Source: RCIO01 sp040880025 (lineage in GTDB: Bacteria > Pseudomonadota > Alphaproteobacteria > Rhizobiales > Rhizobiaceae). Taken from it: a stretch of 64,000 nucleotides of DNA. The notes below the pieces were generated by a model that saw only the letters and a list, made by a program, of their open reading frames with translations, was not told the origin of the DNA and did no database searches. Both the position numbers and the translations under genes were made by a program. Location of the stretch: assembly GCA_040880025.1 (NCBI GenBank), contig JBBDJD010000021.1, forward strand, positions 62,001-126,000. The letters are read 5' to 3'. Shown here one piece after another: positions 37,974-48,197 of this stretch. Each line of letters starts with the position of its first letter. Position 1 is the first letter of the stretch.

Positions 37974-38414
37974 ATGAACTTCGCCTCAGCCGGCATCGCG
38001 CCGGCCGCTGGTCGCGTTTCGGAATTCGGAACCGAGGACCTCACCAGAATTGGAGATATGGCGCGTGACTTCGGAGTAACGCTCCGTGCGCTGCGCTTCT
38101 ACGAGGACAAGGGACTGATTCACCCGATCCGTCAGGGTGCCACCCGCCTCTACCGCAAGACCGACAAGACGCGGCTGGAATTCATCCTGCTTGGCCGGCG
38201 TGTCGGCTTCTCGCTGCGCGAGGTCAAGCAGATGCTTGATCTTTACGAATCGGATGGTTCCAACATCCGCCAGCTCAAGGTTGTGCTCGAGAAGTCCGAG
38301 CGTCAGCGCGGCCGGCTCGAAAAGCAGCGTGATGAGCTGGACCAGGCGATCGATGACATTGACGGTCTGATCGAAAACGTGCGCGGACAACTCGCCGAGC
38401 GTTCCGCCGGCTGA
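37974..38414 (+). CDS. MerR-family transcriptional regulator, LiuR-like
   Basis: The regulator is 146 residues, starting at the second of two adjacent ATGs (37974), which best fits AGAGGA at 37964-37969. The MerR HTH is at about residues 24-90 (TRIGDMARDFGVTLRALRFYEDKGLI), followed by KTRLEFILLGRRVGFSLREVKQMLDLY and a C-terminal dimerisation coiled coil. The stretch ILLGRRVGFSL is close to LiuR-type regulators of branched-chain amino acid and fatty acid degradation, as I recall them. No metal-binding cysteines are present. A terminator and a 34-bp palindrome separate it from acyl-CoA dehydrogenase genes, its likely targets. Confidence 0.87.
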   Translation: MNFASAGIAPAAGRVSEFGTEDLTRIGDMARDFGVTLRALRFYEDKGLIHPIRQGATRLYRKTDKTRLEFILLGRRVGFSLREVKQMLDLYESDGSNIRQLKVVLEKSERQRGRLEKQRDELDQAIDDIDGLIENVRGQLAERSAG

Positions 38415-38457
38415 TTCGCCGCGGGTTCGCGGCTCAATCTCATAAATCTGATTAGCT

Positions 38458-38489
38458 CCGGTGACGGCTTTGCCGTTGCCGGGGTTTTT
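38458..38489 (+). terminator. intrinsic terminator after the merR-like gene
   Basis: An 11-bp stem with two G-U pairs (38458-38468 with 38472-38482) closes a TTT loop and is followed by TTTTT at 38485-38489. It should end the regulator transcript before the acyl-CoA operon promoter. Confidence 0.8.
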
Positions 38490-38510
38490 GCGCGTTCGGG
38501 AGTGCTTCTT

Positions 38511-38544
38511 CAAATTTTGACGTTTACGCAAACGTCAAAATTTG
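38511..38544. promoter_or_regulatory. 34-bp near-perfect palindrome, probable MerR/LiuR-type operator
   Basis: The 17-bp arms run from 38511 to 38527 and from 38528 to 38544. Only the pair 38526/38529 breaks symmetry. The core reads TTTGACGTTTACGCAAACGT. It lies 78 bp upstream of the acyl-CoA dehydrogenase start and 97 bp after the regulator gene. A related site occurs at 24074-24098 upstream of the nitronate monooxygenase gene. Confidence 0.85.
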
Positions 38545-38622
38545 ATACGGCGCGCACGAACGTCTCATCACATCTTGCGCCCGTCCGTTGCAGGGCACAG
38601 ACTTGTTTCTTCGGAGGACCCC

Positions 38623-40419
38623 ATGCCGACCTACAAAGCGCCGGTCGAGGATACGCTGTTCGTGCTCAACGACGTGCTGGGCTACGAACGCTATTCCAAT
38701 CTCCCCGGTTTTTCAGACGCCACGCCCGATGTTCTCGAAGCCATCCTGACGGAGGGCGCGAAGCTGGCGGAAAACGTGCTGCATCCGCTGAACCGAGTTG
38801 GCGACATGGAGGGCTGCACGCGCAAGGACGATGGCTCGGTGACCACGCCGAAAGGCTTCAAGGACGCCTACGAACAATATTGCCAGGGCGGCTGGCTGGG
38901 GCTGGCCGCGCCAGCCGAATATGGCGGGCAGGGCCTGCCCTATTCCGTGCACTCCGCCGTCAGCGAATACATGATCTCCGCCAACATGGCGTTGATGATG
39001 TATCCGGGTCTCACCCAGGGCGCTGTTGCCGCCATCGTCGAGCACGGTTCCGACGAGCAGAAGCAGGCCTGGCTGCCCAGGATGATCGAGGGCGTGTGGA
39101 CCGGCACCATGAACCTGACGGAGCCGCATTGCGGCACTGATCTCGGCATGCTGCGCACCAAGGCCGTCCCCAATGGCGACGGCTCCTACAAGATCTCCGG
39201 CCAGAAGATTTTCATCTCGGCCGGCGAGCACGACATGTCGGAAAACATCGTCCATCTGGTGCTGGCCCGCATCGAGGGCGCACCTGAGGGCGTCAAGGGC
39301 ATCTCGCTCTTCATCGTGCCGAAATTCATGCTCGACGAAAATGGCGAGCCCGGCGAGCGCAATGGCGTCACCTGCGGCTCGATCGAAGAAAAGATGGGCA
39401 TTCACGGCAATTCGACCTGTGTGCTCAATTATGACGAGGCCACCGGCCATCTGATCGGCGGGGAGAATGCCGGCCTCAAGGCGATGTTCGTGATGATGAA
39501 CGAAGCCCGGCTCGGCGTTGGCCTGCAGGGCCTGTCGATTGCCGAAATCGCCTATCAGAACGCCGCCGACTATGCTCGCGAGCGTATCCAGGGCCGCGCG
39601 CTTTCCGGTCCCAAGGCGCCGGACAAAAAGGCTGATCCGATCATCGTCCATCCCGACATTCGCCGCTCGCTCATGACCATGCGCGCGTTCAATGAAGGCG
39701 GCCGCGCTCTCGTTCTGTGGACGGCGATCAAGTCGGACGTCGCCCACCGCTCGGGCGACGAGAAGGACCGGGAGATCGCCGACGATCTGCTCGGCCTGAT
39801 GACCCCGATCATCAAGGGCATGCTCACCGACAAGGGCTTCGACCACGCTGTGATGGCGCAGCAGGTGTTCGGCGGCCACGGCTATATCGAAGAGCATGGC
39901 ATGAGCCAGTTCGTGCGCGATGCGCGCATCGCCATGATCTATGAGGGCGCCAATGGCATCCAGGCGCTCGATCTCGTCGGCCGCAAGCTGGCGCTGAACG
40001 GTGGGCGCGCCGTGCAGGCCTATTTCAAGGAAGTCGGCGATTTCTGCGAGGACAATCGCGAAGACGAAAAAATGAAAGCCCACACGAAGGCGTTGAAGAA
40101 GGGCCTGAACGATCTTCAGGCAGCCACCATGTGGCTGATGCAGAACGCCATGCAGAAACCCGACAATGCGGGTGCCGCCTCGACCGACTACATGCATCTG
40201 TTCGGTCTGGTTGCGCTGGGCTACATGTGGGCACAGATGGCGAAAAGCGCACACGGCAAGCTGGCTGATGGCGCCAACGGCTCCTCCGCTTTCCTGGAAA
40301 ACAAGCTGACGACCGCCACCTTCTATATGGAGCGGATCATGCCCGAGACGGCGACGCGGCTTGCCCGCATTTCGGCCGGTGCGGACTCCGTGATGGCGCT
40401 GCCCGCCGAGGCGTTCTGA
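38623..40419 (+). CDS. acyl-CoA dehydrogenase, long form (DmdC/FadE-like)
   Basis: The flavoenzyme is 598 residues from ATG 38623 (GGAGGA at 38613-38618). The N-terminus YKAPVEDTLFVLNDVLGYERY and a C-terminal extension after the FAD core place it in the long acyl-CoA dehydrogenase group that includes 3-methylmercaptopropionyl-CoA dehydrogenases. FAD/substrate motifs are MNLTEPHCGTDL and GEHDMSENIVHLVLARIEG. The catalytic glutamate region is IYEGANGIQALDLVGRKL. The substrate could be medium or long acyl-CoA. It begins the acyl-CoA gene run under the 34-bp palindrome. Confidence 0.9.
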   Translation: MPTYKAPVEDTLFVLNDVLGYERYSNLPGFSDATPDVLEAILTEGAKLAENVLHPLNRVGDMEGCTRKDDGSVTTPKGFKDAYEQYCQGGWLGLAAPAEYGGQGLPYSVHSAVSEYMISANMALMMYPGLTQGAVAAIVEHGSDEQKQAWLPRMIEGVWTGTMNLTEPHCGTDLGMLRTKAVPNGDGSYKISGQKIFISAGEHDMSENIVHLVLARIEGAPEGVKGISLFIVPKFMLDENGEPGERNGVTCGSIEEKMGIHGNSTCVLNYDEATGHLIGGENAGLKAMFVMMNEARLGVGLQGLSIAEIAYQNAADYARERIQGRALSGPKAPDKKADPIIVHPDIRRSLMTMRAFNEGGRALVLWTAIKSDVAHRSGDEKDREIADDLLGLMTPIIKGMLTDKGFDHAVMAQQVFGGHGYIEEHGMSQFVRDARIAMIYEGANGIQALDLVGRKLALNGGRAVQAYFKEVGDFCEDNREDEKMKAHTKALKKGLNDLQAATMWLMQNAMQKPDNAGAASTDYMHLFGLVALGYMWAQMAKSAHGKLADGANGSSAFLENKLTTATFYMERIMPETATRLARISAGADSVMALPAEAF

Positions 40420-40562
40420 CGCGGCCACTCGAAGGCGGCCCGGCACAGCCGAGCGGCCCTCCGGTCAGCTGGAGTGAAAATGCTGCAAACGAGTAGAGAG
40501 CAGGTCTGTTCAGGTTTGAACTTGTTTGCTAGAACGCCGGAAGCCGTTCCCGGAGGAGAATA

Positions 40563-41735
40563 ATGGCCGCCAGCCCCGCCGAAATCCTGCAGGTTCCCAA
40601 GCCCGGATGGGCCTCGGAAGACGTCGCGATGCTCTATGACATGGCGACGAAGTTTCTCGAGACCGAGATCGAACCCCGCTACGAGGAATTCGAGAAAGCG
40701 GAGTGCTTCGACCGGGAAAGCTGGCAAAAGGCCGGGGCCACCGGCCTGCTATGCGCCTCCATGCCGGAAGAATATGGCGGCTCCGGCGGTACCTTCGCTC
40801 ATGAGAGCGCCATCATCGAGGCGATCAGCCATGTCGGCGTCGACGGCTTCGGCATCGCGCTCCACAACTCCATCGTAGCACCCTACATTCTTCATTACGG
40901 CTCCGAAGAGCAGAAGAAGAAATGGCTGCCGAAAATGGCGACGGGTGAGCTGATCGGCGCCATCGCCATGACCGAGCCTGGCGCTGGTTCCGACCTTCAG
41001 GGTGTGAAGACCCGCGCCGAGAAGGATGGCAACCAGTACCGCATCAACGGCTCCAAGACCTTCATCACCAACGGCCAGCTGGCCAATCTCATCATCGTCG
41101 TGAGCAAGACCGATCCGGCCAAGGGCGCCAAGGGCACCTCGCTGATCGTGATCGAGACCGACGAGGTCGAGGGCTTCGAGCGCGGCCGCAACCTCGACAA
41201 GATCGGGCTGAAATCCAACGACACGTCGGAACTGTTCTTCAACGACGTCCGCGTTCCGACCTCCAATCTGCTCGGACACGAGGAAGGCCTGGGCTTCGTC
41301 CAACTGATGGAGCAATTGCCGCAGGAACGCCTTCAGATCGGCACCACCGCGATTGCCATGATCGAGCGGGCGCTGGCGCTCACCATCGATTATGTCAAGG
41401 AGCGGAAGGCCTTCGGTAAGGCGGTCATCGATTTCCAGAACACCCAATTCCGGCTGGCCGAGCTGAAGACCGAGGCCACGGTCGGCCGCGTCTTCTACAA
41501 CGACTGTGTGACCCGCCACCTGAATGGCGGGCCCGATCCGGTCACCGCTTCGATGGCAAAATACTGGCTCTCCGATCTTCAGGGCAAGATCGTCGACCAG
41601 TGCCTGCAGCTGTTCGGCGGCTATGGCTACATGAACGAATACCCGATCGCCCGCATGTACCGCGACGCCCGCGTCCAGCGCATCTATGGCGGCACCAACG
41701 AGATCATGAAGCTGCTGATCGCGAGGAGCCTGTGA
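40563..41735 (+). CDS. acyl-CoA dehydrogenase
   Basis: This is a standard-length, 390-residue acyl-CoA dehydrogenase. Motifs are IAMTEPGAGSDLQGVKTRAE (FAD/substrate) and FITNGQLANLIIVV, and the C-terminal catalytic glutamate is in YGGTNEIMKLLIARSL. It oxidises acyl-CoA to trans-2-enoyl-CoA, passing electrons to ETF. It lies 143 bp after the first dehydrogenase; the gap shows GGAGGA at 40553-40558 but no clear terminator. It is followed after 2 bp by a thioesterase gene. Confidence 0.92.
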   Translation: MAASPAEILQVPKPGWASEDVAMLYDMATKFLETEIEPRYEEFEKAECFDRESWQKAGATGLLCASMPEEYGGSGGTFAHESAIIEAISHVGVDGFGIALHNSIVAPYILHYGSEEQKKKWLPKMATGELIGAIAMTEPGAGSDLQGVKTRAEKDGNQYRINGSKTFITNGQLANLIIVVSKTDPAKGAKGTSLIVIETDEVEGFERGRNLDKIGLKSNDTSELFFNDVRVPTSNLLGHEEGLGFVQLMEQLPQERLQIGTTAIAMIERALALTIDYVKERKAFGKAVIDFQNTQFRLAELKTEATVGRVFYNDCVTRHLNGGPDPVTASMAKYWLSDLQGKIVDQCLQLFGGYGYMNEYPIARMYRDARVQRIYGGTNEIMKLLIARSL

Positions 41736-41737
41736 CA

Positions 41738-42175
41738 ATGGCTGCTGACCCGCTCGCCAGTTTCACCGCCGACAGCGCGCCGCCCTCCGCCAAATGGCTC
41801 GGCATGGACGTGTTGTCGTGGGATCGCGAGGCGATGCGGCTGAGGCTCGCCTTCAATCCGCCGCGTGACGTCATCAATTTCGGCGGCGTGGTGCAGGGCG
41901 GCTTCCTTATCGCCATGATGGACGACGCGATGGGCTTCAACTGCTTCATCAGTCTCGGCATGGCCAACAGGCAGGCCTCGATCGACATTCACACGCATTT
42001 CCTCCGGGCCGTGCAGTATGGCCGGGTCGAAGTGGAGGCGCGCGTCGTTCGCGCCGGGCGTTCGGTCGCCTTTCTGGAGGCCGAACTCTACGGACCGGAT
42101 GGTGAACTCGCCGTGCGGGCCACCTCGAGCATGAAGCTCAGCCCGATCGCCCGGACAGCGGAAGCAGCGGAGTAA
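41738..42175 (+). CDS. PaaI-type hotdog-fold thioesterase
   Basis: The protein is 145 residues with ATG 41738 two bases after the preceding stop. The hotdog-fold signature NFGGVVQGGFLIAMMDDAMGF at about residues 46-66 carries the catalytic Asp pair, followed by IDIHTHFLRAVQYGRVEVEARVV. It hydrolyses acyl-CoA thioesters and may recover CoA from stalled intermediates. The frame is open upstream into the dehydrogenase gene, but the ATG fits the family start. Confidence 0.88.
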   Translation: MAADPLASFTADSAPPSAKWLGMDVLSWDREAMRLRLAFNPPRDVINFGGVVQGGFLIAMMDDAMGFNCFISLGMANRQASIDIHTHFLRAVQYGRVEVEARVVRAGRSVAFLEAELYGPDGELAVRATSSMKLSPIARTAEAAE

Positions 42176-42185
42176 GGGGTACCAG

Positions 42186-42818
42186 ATGGCCGAATTCGAC
42201 CTTCACTGCTTCGCCGAGAGCGGCAATTCCTACAAGGCGGCGCTGACGCTCCAACTGTGCGGCGCCGACTGGAAGCCGCTCGGCATCGAGTTCTTCAAGG
42301 GTGCGACCCGCTCGTCTGATTTCCGCGAACTCAATGTGATGGGCGAGGCGCCGGTGCTCATCCACCACCGGTCAGGGGGCGATTTCACGCTCAGCCAGTC
42401 GGGCGCCATCCTGATCTACCTCGCCCGCCATTTCGGCAAGTTCGGTCACAAGACGGAGCGCGAGGAATACGAAATCCTCCGCTGGGTCTTGTTCGACAAC
42501 CACAAACTCACAAGTTACACCGCAACGGAACGTTTCATGCGCCATTTCCGCGGCAAGAAGGGCGATCCGGCGGCGGAGTTCATCTACAGCCGCGCCCGTG
42601 ATGCCTGGAAGGTGCTGGATGCGCATCTGACCGGCCGCGAATGGGTTGCCGCCGACAGCGCGACCATCGCCGACCTTTCGCTGTGCGGTTATCTGTTCTG
42701 GCCGGATCAGATCGACGCCGACTGGAGCGAATTTCCCGCGGTTTCGGCATGGCTGGACCGCATACGCGCGCTGCCCGGTTGGGCCTCGCCGGAAGATTTG
42801 ATGCCCTCGGGCATGTAG
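42186..42818 (+). CDS. glutathione S-transferase family protein
   Basis: This 210-residue protein has an N-terminal thioredoxin-like domain (FDLHCFAESGNSYKAALTLQL, with the SGNS stretch at the usual catalytic position; GEAPVLIH; LSQSGAILIYLARHFGKFG) and an all-helical C-terminal domain (ATIADLSLCGYLFW). It joins glutathione to electrophiles or acts as an isomerase. Its place within an acyl-CoA operon suggests detoxification of a reactive intermediate, which is inference. Confidence 0.9.
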   Translation: MAEFDLHCFAESGNSYKAALTLQLCGADWKPLGIEFFKGATRSSDFRELNVMGEAPVLIHHRSGGDFTLSQSGAILIYLARHFGKFGHKTEREEYEILRWVLFDNHKLTSYTATERFMRHFRGKKGDPAAEFIYSRARDAWKVLDAHLTGREWVAADSATIADLSLCGYLFWPDQIDADWSEFPAVSAWLDRIRALPGWASPEDLMPSGM

Positions 42819-42862
42819 AAACCCAGGGCGCTGCCCCGCGCCCATTTGCAAGGAGATGCAAG

Positions 42863-44071
<1,209 letters not shown>

Positions 44072-44080
44072 GTTTCCGCC

Positions 44081-44662
44081 ATGCTCGATGCGAACCGGAC
44101 CGCGCTGGTGCTGGTCGACGTCCAGAAGGGATTCCTGGAACGCGAAGCCGCCGGCGAACACCGCAACAATCCGCGGGCCGTGGCCAACATGGCCCGGCTT
44201 CTGGACGCGTTCCGCCGGCGTGACAGACAGGTCATTCACATCCGCCACGCCTCGACCAAACCGCATTCGGTGCTGCATCCCGACAGGCCGGGCTTCGCCC
44301 CGATGGATGAGGCGCGCGAGATCGGCGGCGAACCGGTTCTGTCGAAGAGCGTCAATTCCGGCTTCATCGGCACCGATCTGGAAGAACGGCTGCGCGATGC
44401 CGGCATCGGGACGGTGGTCCTCGCCGGCATCACCACCAATCATTGTGTTGAGACAACCGCCCGCATGGCCGGCAATCTCGGCTTCGATGCGCGGCTGGTG
44501 GCGGACGCCTGCTACACATTCGACCGCATCGGTCATGGCGGCCGCCGCGAGACCGCGGAAGACATTCACGCGATGACGCTGTCCAATCTCGACGGCGAGT
44601 TTGCGATCATTGAAACAACCGACAGCCTGCTGGCGGCGCTCGATACCAGCGCTGCGGCCTAA
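44081..44662 (+). CDS. isochorismatase-like cysteine hydrolase
   Basis: This 193-residue protein has a catalytic triad of Asp in LVDVQKGFL, Lys in VLSKSVNSGF and Cys in ITTNHCVETTARMAGN. Members hydrolyse amides, N-carbamoyl compounds or isochorismate. Its position between thiolase and fadJ, with short gaps on both sides, is unusual for a beta-oxidation operon. The substrate is unknown. Confidence 0.88.
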   Translation: MLDANRTALVLVDVQKGFLEREAAGEHRNNPRAVANMARLLDAFRRRDRQVIHIRHASTKPHSVLHPDRPGFAPMDEAREIGGEPVLSKSVNSGFIGTDLEERLRDAGIGTVVLAGITTNHCVETTARMAGNLGFDARLVADACYTFDRIGHGGRRETAEDIHAMTLSNLDGEFAIIETTDSLLAALDTSAAA

Positions 44663-44672
44663 GGAGGACGAG

Positions 44673-46889
44673 ATGAGCTACAAGAACTTCACGGTCGAAA
44701 CCGATTCCGACGGCATTGCCCTCGTCACTTGGGATTCCCCCGGCCGCTCGATGAACGTCTTCACCGAGGAGGTGATGGACGAGCTGGAAAAGATCATCGA
44801 CCAGGTCGCCGGTGACGAAAAGATCAAGGGCGCGGTCATCACGTCGGGCAAGGATAGCTTCTCCGGCGGCGCCGACCTGACCATGCTGCAGCGCATGCTG
44901 GGGATGTTCCGCGCCGAGGAGAAGAAGGACCACGACAGCGCGATCAAGATGCTGTTCGACGGCGCCGGCCGTATGAGCTGGCTCTGGCGCAAGCTGGAAA
45001 CGTCGGGCAAGCCCTGGGTGTCGGCGATCAACGGCACCTGCATGGGCGGTGCGTTCGAGCTCTCTCTCGCCTGCCACGGCCGCGTCGCTGCTGACTCAGA
45101 CAAGGTCAAGATGGCGCTTCCCGAGGTGAAGGTCGGCATCTTCCCCGGCGCCGGCGGCACCCAGCGCGTGCCGCGTCTCACCGACACGCAGGGCGCGCTC
45201 CAGATGCTCACTTCCGGCCAGAATCTTTCGCCCAAGAAGGCGAAGCAGATGGGCCTGATCCACGATGTCGTGGAGCCCGGCAAGCTGATCGACGCGGCCA
45301 AGGCGATGATCGCCGCCGGTCTCAAGCCCGTGCAGCCTTGGGACGAGAAGGGCTTCAAGCTGCCTGGCGGCCCGGTCTACTCGGCGGCGGGCGCCAATCT
45401 CTGGCCGCCGGCAATCGCCATCCTGCGCCGCGAGACCTACGGCAATTATCCCGCGGCAACGGCGATACTGAAATGCGTCTATGAGGGCCTGCTGGTCCCG
45501 ATGGACACGGCGCTGAGGATCGAGCAGCGCTATTTCACCGAGGTGCTGCGCTCGACCGAGGCCGCGATGATGGTCCGCTCGCTATTCGTTTCGCTGCAGG
45601 AGCTCAACAAGGGAGCGCGCCGTCCGCAGGGAATTCCGGAGACAAAGTTCAAGAAGATCGGCGTTCTCGGCGCCGGCTTCATGGGCGCGGGCATTGCCTA
45701 TGTCACCGCCAAGGCGGGCATTCCGGTCGTGTTGATCGACCGCGACCAGGAGGCCGCCGACAAGGGCAAGGCGCATTCGGCCTCGCTGATGGACGGGCTG
45801 ATCAAGAAGGGCCGCGCAACGGAAGAAGACAAGGAGAAGCTCCTCTCTTTCATAACCGCAACCCCGGACTACGCCGAACTCGACGGGGCGGACCTCGTCA
45901 TCGAGGCCGTGTTCGAGGATTCGGAAATCAAGAAGGGCGTAACGGAAAAGGCCGAAGCTGTACTGGCGAAAACAGCCACTTTCGCGTCCAACACCTCGAC
46001 AATTCCGATCACCGGGCTGGCGAAGAACTCGAAGCGACCGAAGAATTTCATCGGCATCCACTTCTTCTCGCCGGTCGACCGCATGATGCTGGTCGAGATC
46101 ATCCTCGGCAAGAAGACCGATGATCCCGCGCTTGCCGTGGCGATCGACTATGTCCGCGCCATCAGGAAGACGCCGATCGTCGTCAACGACACGCGCGGCT
46201 TCTACGTCAACCGCTGCGTGCTGCGTTACATGGCCGAATCGTTCCAGATGCTGATCGAGGGCGTGCCGCCGGCAATGATCGAGAATGCCGCCAGGATGGC
46301 CGGCATGCCCGTCGGGCCGCTGGCCCTGACCGACGAGACCGCGATCGATCTCGCCCAGAAGATCATGAAGCAGACCATCCGCGATCTTGGCGAGAAGGCC
46401 GTCGACAAGGATCAGTTCGAGCTGATCAACACGATGGTCGACAAACATGGCCGCCACGGCCGCAAGAACGGCAAGGGCTTCTACGACTATCCGGAAAAAC
46501 CGGCCAAGAAGCACCTGTGGCCGGGGCTGAAGGAGCTTTATCCTCAGCAGGACCCCGACAAGATCGATGTCGAGGAACTGAAGCAGCGATTCCTAGTCAC
46601 CATCGCGCTGGAAGCTTCGCGCGTCATGCAGGAAGGCATCGTCACCGATCCGCGCGAGGCCGATGTCGGCTCGATCCTCGCTTTCGGTTTCGCGCCCTAC
46701 ACGGGCGGCGCCCTGTCCTACATCGACGGCATGGGCTTGGAGACCTTCCTGGCGCTCGCCAGGACGTTGCAGAAGAAATACGGCGCGCAGTTCAAGGCGC
46801 CGAAGCTACTGGCCGATATGGCGGCCAAGGGCGAGACCTTCTACGACCGTTTCGATCCCTATGGGGACAAGGTCAAGCAGGCGGCGTAA
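44673..46889 (+). CDS. fadJ: 3-hydroxyacyl-CoA dehydrogenase / enoyl-CoA hydratase multifunctional protein (FadJ-like)
   Basis: The protein is 738 residues from ATG 44673 (AAGGAGG at 44661-44667). The N-terminal crotonase domain keeps both catalytic glutamates (GTCMGGAFELSLAC and LPEVKVGIFPGAGGT). The 3-hydroxyacyl-CoA dehydrogenase domain has the NAD motif VLGAGFMGAGIAYV at about residues 330-343 and a catalytic His in FIGIHFFSPVDRM. The C-terminal dehydrogenase domain follows. It hydrates enoyl-CoA and oxidises the product, feeding the thiolase encoded upstream. Confidence 0.94.
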   Translation: MSYKNFTVETDSDGIALVTWDSPGRSMNVFTEEVMDELEKIIDQVAGDEKIKGAVITSGKDSFSGGADLTMLQRMLGMFRAEEKKDHDSAIKMLFDGAGRMSWLWRKLETSGKPWVSAINGTCMGGAFELSLACHGRVAADSDKVKMALPEVKVGIFPGAGGTQRVPRLTDTQGALQMLTSGQNLSPKKAKQMGLIHDVVEPGKLIDAAKAMIAAGLKPVQPWDEKGFKLPGGPVYSAAGANLWPPAIAILRRETYGNYPAATAILKCVYEGLLVPMDTALRIEQRYFTEVLRSTEAAMMVRSLFVSLQELNKGARRPQGIPETKFKKIGVLGAGFMGAGIAYVTAKAGIPVVLIDRDQEAADKGKAHSASLMDGLIKKGRATEEDKEKLLSFITATPDYAELDGADLVIEAVFEDSEIKKGVTEKAEAVLAKTATFASNTSTIPITGLAKNSKRPKNFIGIHFFSPVDRMMLVEIILGKKTDDPALAVAIDYVRAIRKTPIVVNDTRGFYVNRCVLRYMAESFQMLIEGVPPAMIENAARMAGMPVGPLALTDETAIDLAQKIMKQTIRDLGEKAVDKDQFELINTMVDKHGRHGRKNGKGFYDYPEKPAKKHLWPGLKELYPQQDPDKIDVEELKQRFLVTIALEASRVMQEGIVTDPREADVGSILAFGFAPYTGGALSYIDGMGLETFLALARTLQKKYGAQFKAPKLLADMAAKGETFYDRFDPYGDKVKQAA

Positions 46890-46937
46890 GCGCTGCGCGT
46901 TTCCCTCCCCTCAAAGGGAGGGAAACAGGAGGTGTTC

Positions 46938-47489
46938 ATGTATGTCTGGGGGCGCCTTGCCCGCATGGGAGCGACCGCGAAGTCGCGCGGGCCCTACCGC
47001 ATGGGCGATGAGAGCAGGTTGTCGTTTCGCTGTCTGCCAACCGACATCGACCGCAACATGCATCTCAATAATGCGCGCTATCTGATGCTGGCCGATGTCG
47101 GCCGTATCGACATCTTCCTGCGCGCCGGCCTCATCAGGCTCGCGCGGCAGAAGCGCTGGGGCCCGATGATGGGCGGCCTGCAGTCGGTCTATGTGCGCGA
47201 GATCAGGCTGTGGCGCACATTCGAGGTGGTCTCCACCATCGAGACCTGGGAGGACACCCAGGTGATCGGCCGCCACCGGTTCATCCTGGAAAGCGGCGAG
47301 ACGGCGGCGATGGTGATGACGACCGCCGGCATCTACGATTTCGATGGTCGCCGTTTCGTGCCGATTGACGAGATGGTGCGCGAGCTTGGCCATGACGTCA
47401 CTCCGCGCCCGCCGAGCGAGGAAGAGCGCATCTTCATGACGTCGCATGCCGGATTGCGAAAACTGGCAAAGAAATCGTCGGATGGCTGA
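46938..47489 (+). CDS. acyl-CoA thioesterase family protein (4HBT/hotdog)
   Basis: The protein is 183 residues from ATG 46938, which has AGGAGG 5 bases upstream; GTG 46932 is in frame but overlaps that site. The hotdog core includes CLPTDIDRNMHLNNARYLMLADVGR at about residues 35-59, the 4HBT-type active-site helix, and later IYDFDGRRFVPID. It probably hydrolyses acyl-CoA. It lies 48 bp after fadJ. Confidence 0.85.
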   Translation: MYVWGRLARMGATAKSRGPYRMGDESRLSFRCLPTDIDRNMHLNNARYLMLADVGRIDIFLRAGLIRLARQKRWGPMMGGLQSVYVREIRLWRTFEVVSTIETWEDTQVIGRHRFILESGETAAMVMTTAGIYDFDGRRFVPIDEMVRELGHDVTPRPPSEEERIFMTSHAGLRKLAKKSSDG

Positions 47490-47567
47490 CCAGCGCCTCG
47501 CGGCATAGTGATTTTGCACCGGCTTCGCTGGCGTGATCAAAGAACGGGCATTTTGAGGAGGAACGCC

Positions 47568-48185
47568 GTGCCTGCCACAATCGACTATTTTTTCATTTCC
47601 GCTTCGCCCTTCGCCTATCTCGGTCACATGGCGTTTCACGAGATCGCGGCGCGTCACAACGCGACGATCCGCTACAAGCCGATGAAGCTCGGCGACGTGT
47701 GGGCCAACTCCGGCTCCGTGCCGCTTGGCCAGCGCACGCCGACGCGCCAGCGCTACCGCAGGATCGAGTTGCAGCGCATTGCCGAACAGCGCGGCCTGCC
47801 GCTCAATCTCGACCCGAAATTCTTTCCCGCTGACCCGACGCTCGCCGACACCTGCGTGATCGCGCTTGTCGAAAGCGGCGCCGATCCCAAGGGCTTCCTC
47901 ACCCGTGTGCACGACGCGGTCTGGGTGAATGACAGGAACATCGCCGATGCGGCCACGATCGCTGAACTGCTGGGAGCCGAAGGTCATGACGCAGCCTCGA
48001 TCGTGGAAGCGGCGAAATCACCCGGCGTGGCCGAAATTCGCGACGGCAATACGGCTGAAGCGATCGCGGCGGATTCCATCGGCGCGCCGGCTTACGTACT
48101 CAGTGGCGAACCCTTCTGGGGGCAGGACAGGCTGGATGTACTCGACCGCGCGCTGGCGAGCGGGCGCAAGCCATTCAAGGCATAG
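47568..48185 (+). CDS. 2-hydroxychromene-2-carboxylate isomerase-like protein (DsbA/HCCA family)
   Basis: The protein is 205 residues from GTG 47568, with AGGAGG at 47556-47561. The thioredoxin-fold start IDYFFISASPFAYLGH, the active-site-like SPF region, and the C-terminal EAIAADSIGAPAYVLSGEPFWGQDRLDVLDRAL are typical of HCCA isomerases, which use glutathione in aromatic degradation. The substrate here is unknown. Together with the GST, it gives this gene run two glutathione-linked members. Confidence 0.87.
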   Translation: MPATIDYFFISASPFAYLGHMAFHEIAARHNATIRYKPMKLGDVWANSGSVPLGQRTPTRQRYRRIELQRIAEQRGLPLNLDPKFFPADPTLADTCVIALVESGADPKGFLTRVHDAVWVNDRNIADAATIAELLGAEGHDAASIVEAAKSPGVAEIRDGNTAEAIAADSIGAPAYVLSGEPFWGQDRLDVLDRALASGRKPFKA

Positions 48186-48197
48186 ATTGACGCAACC

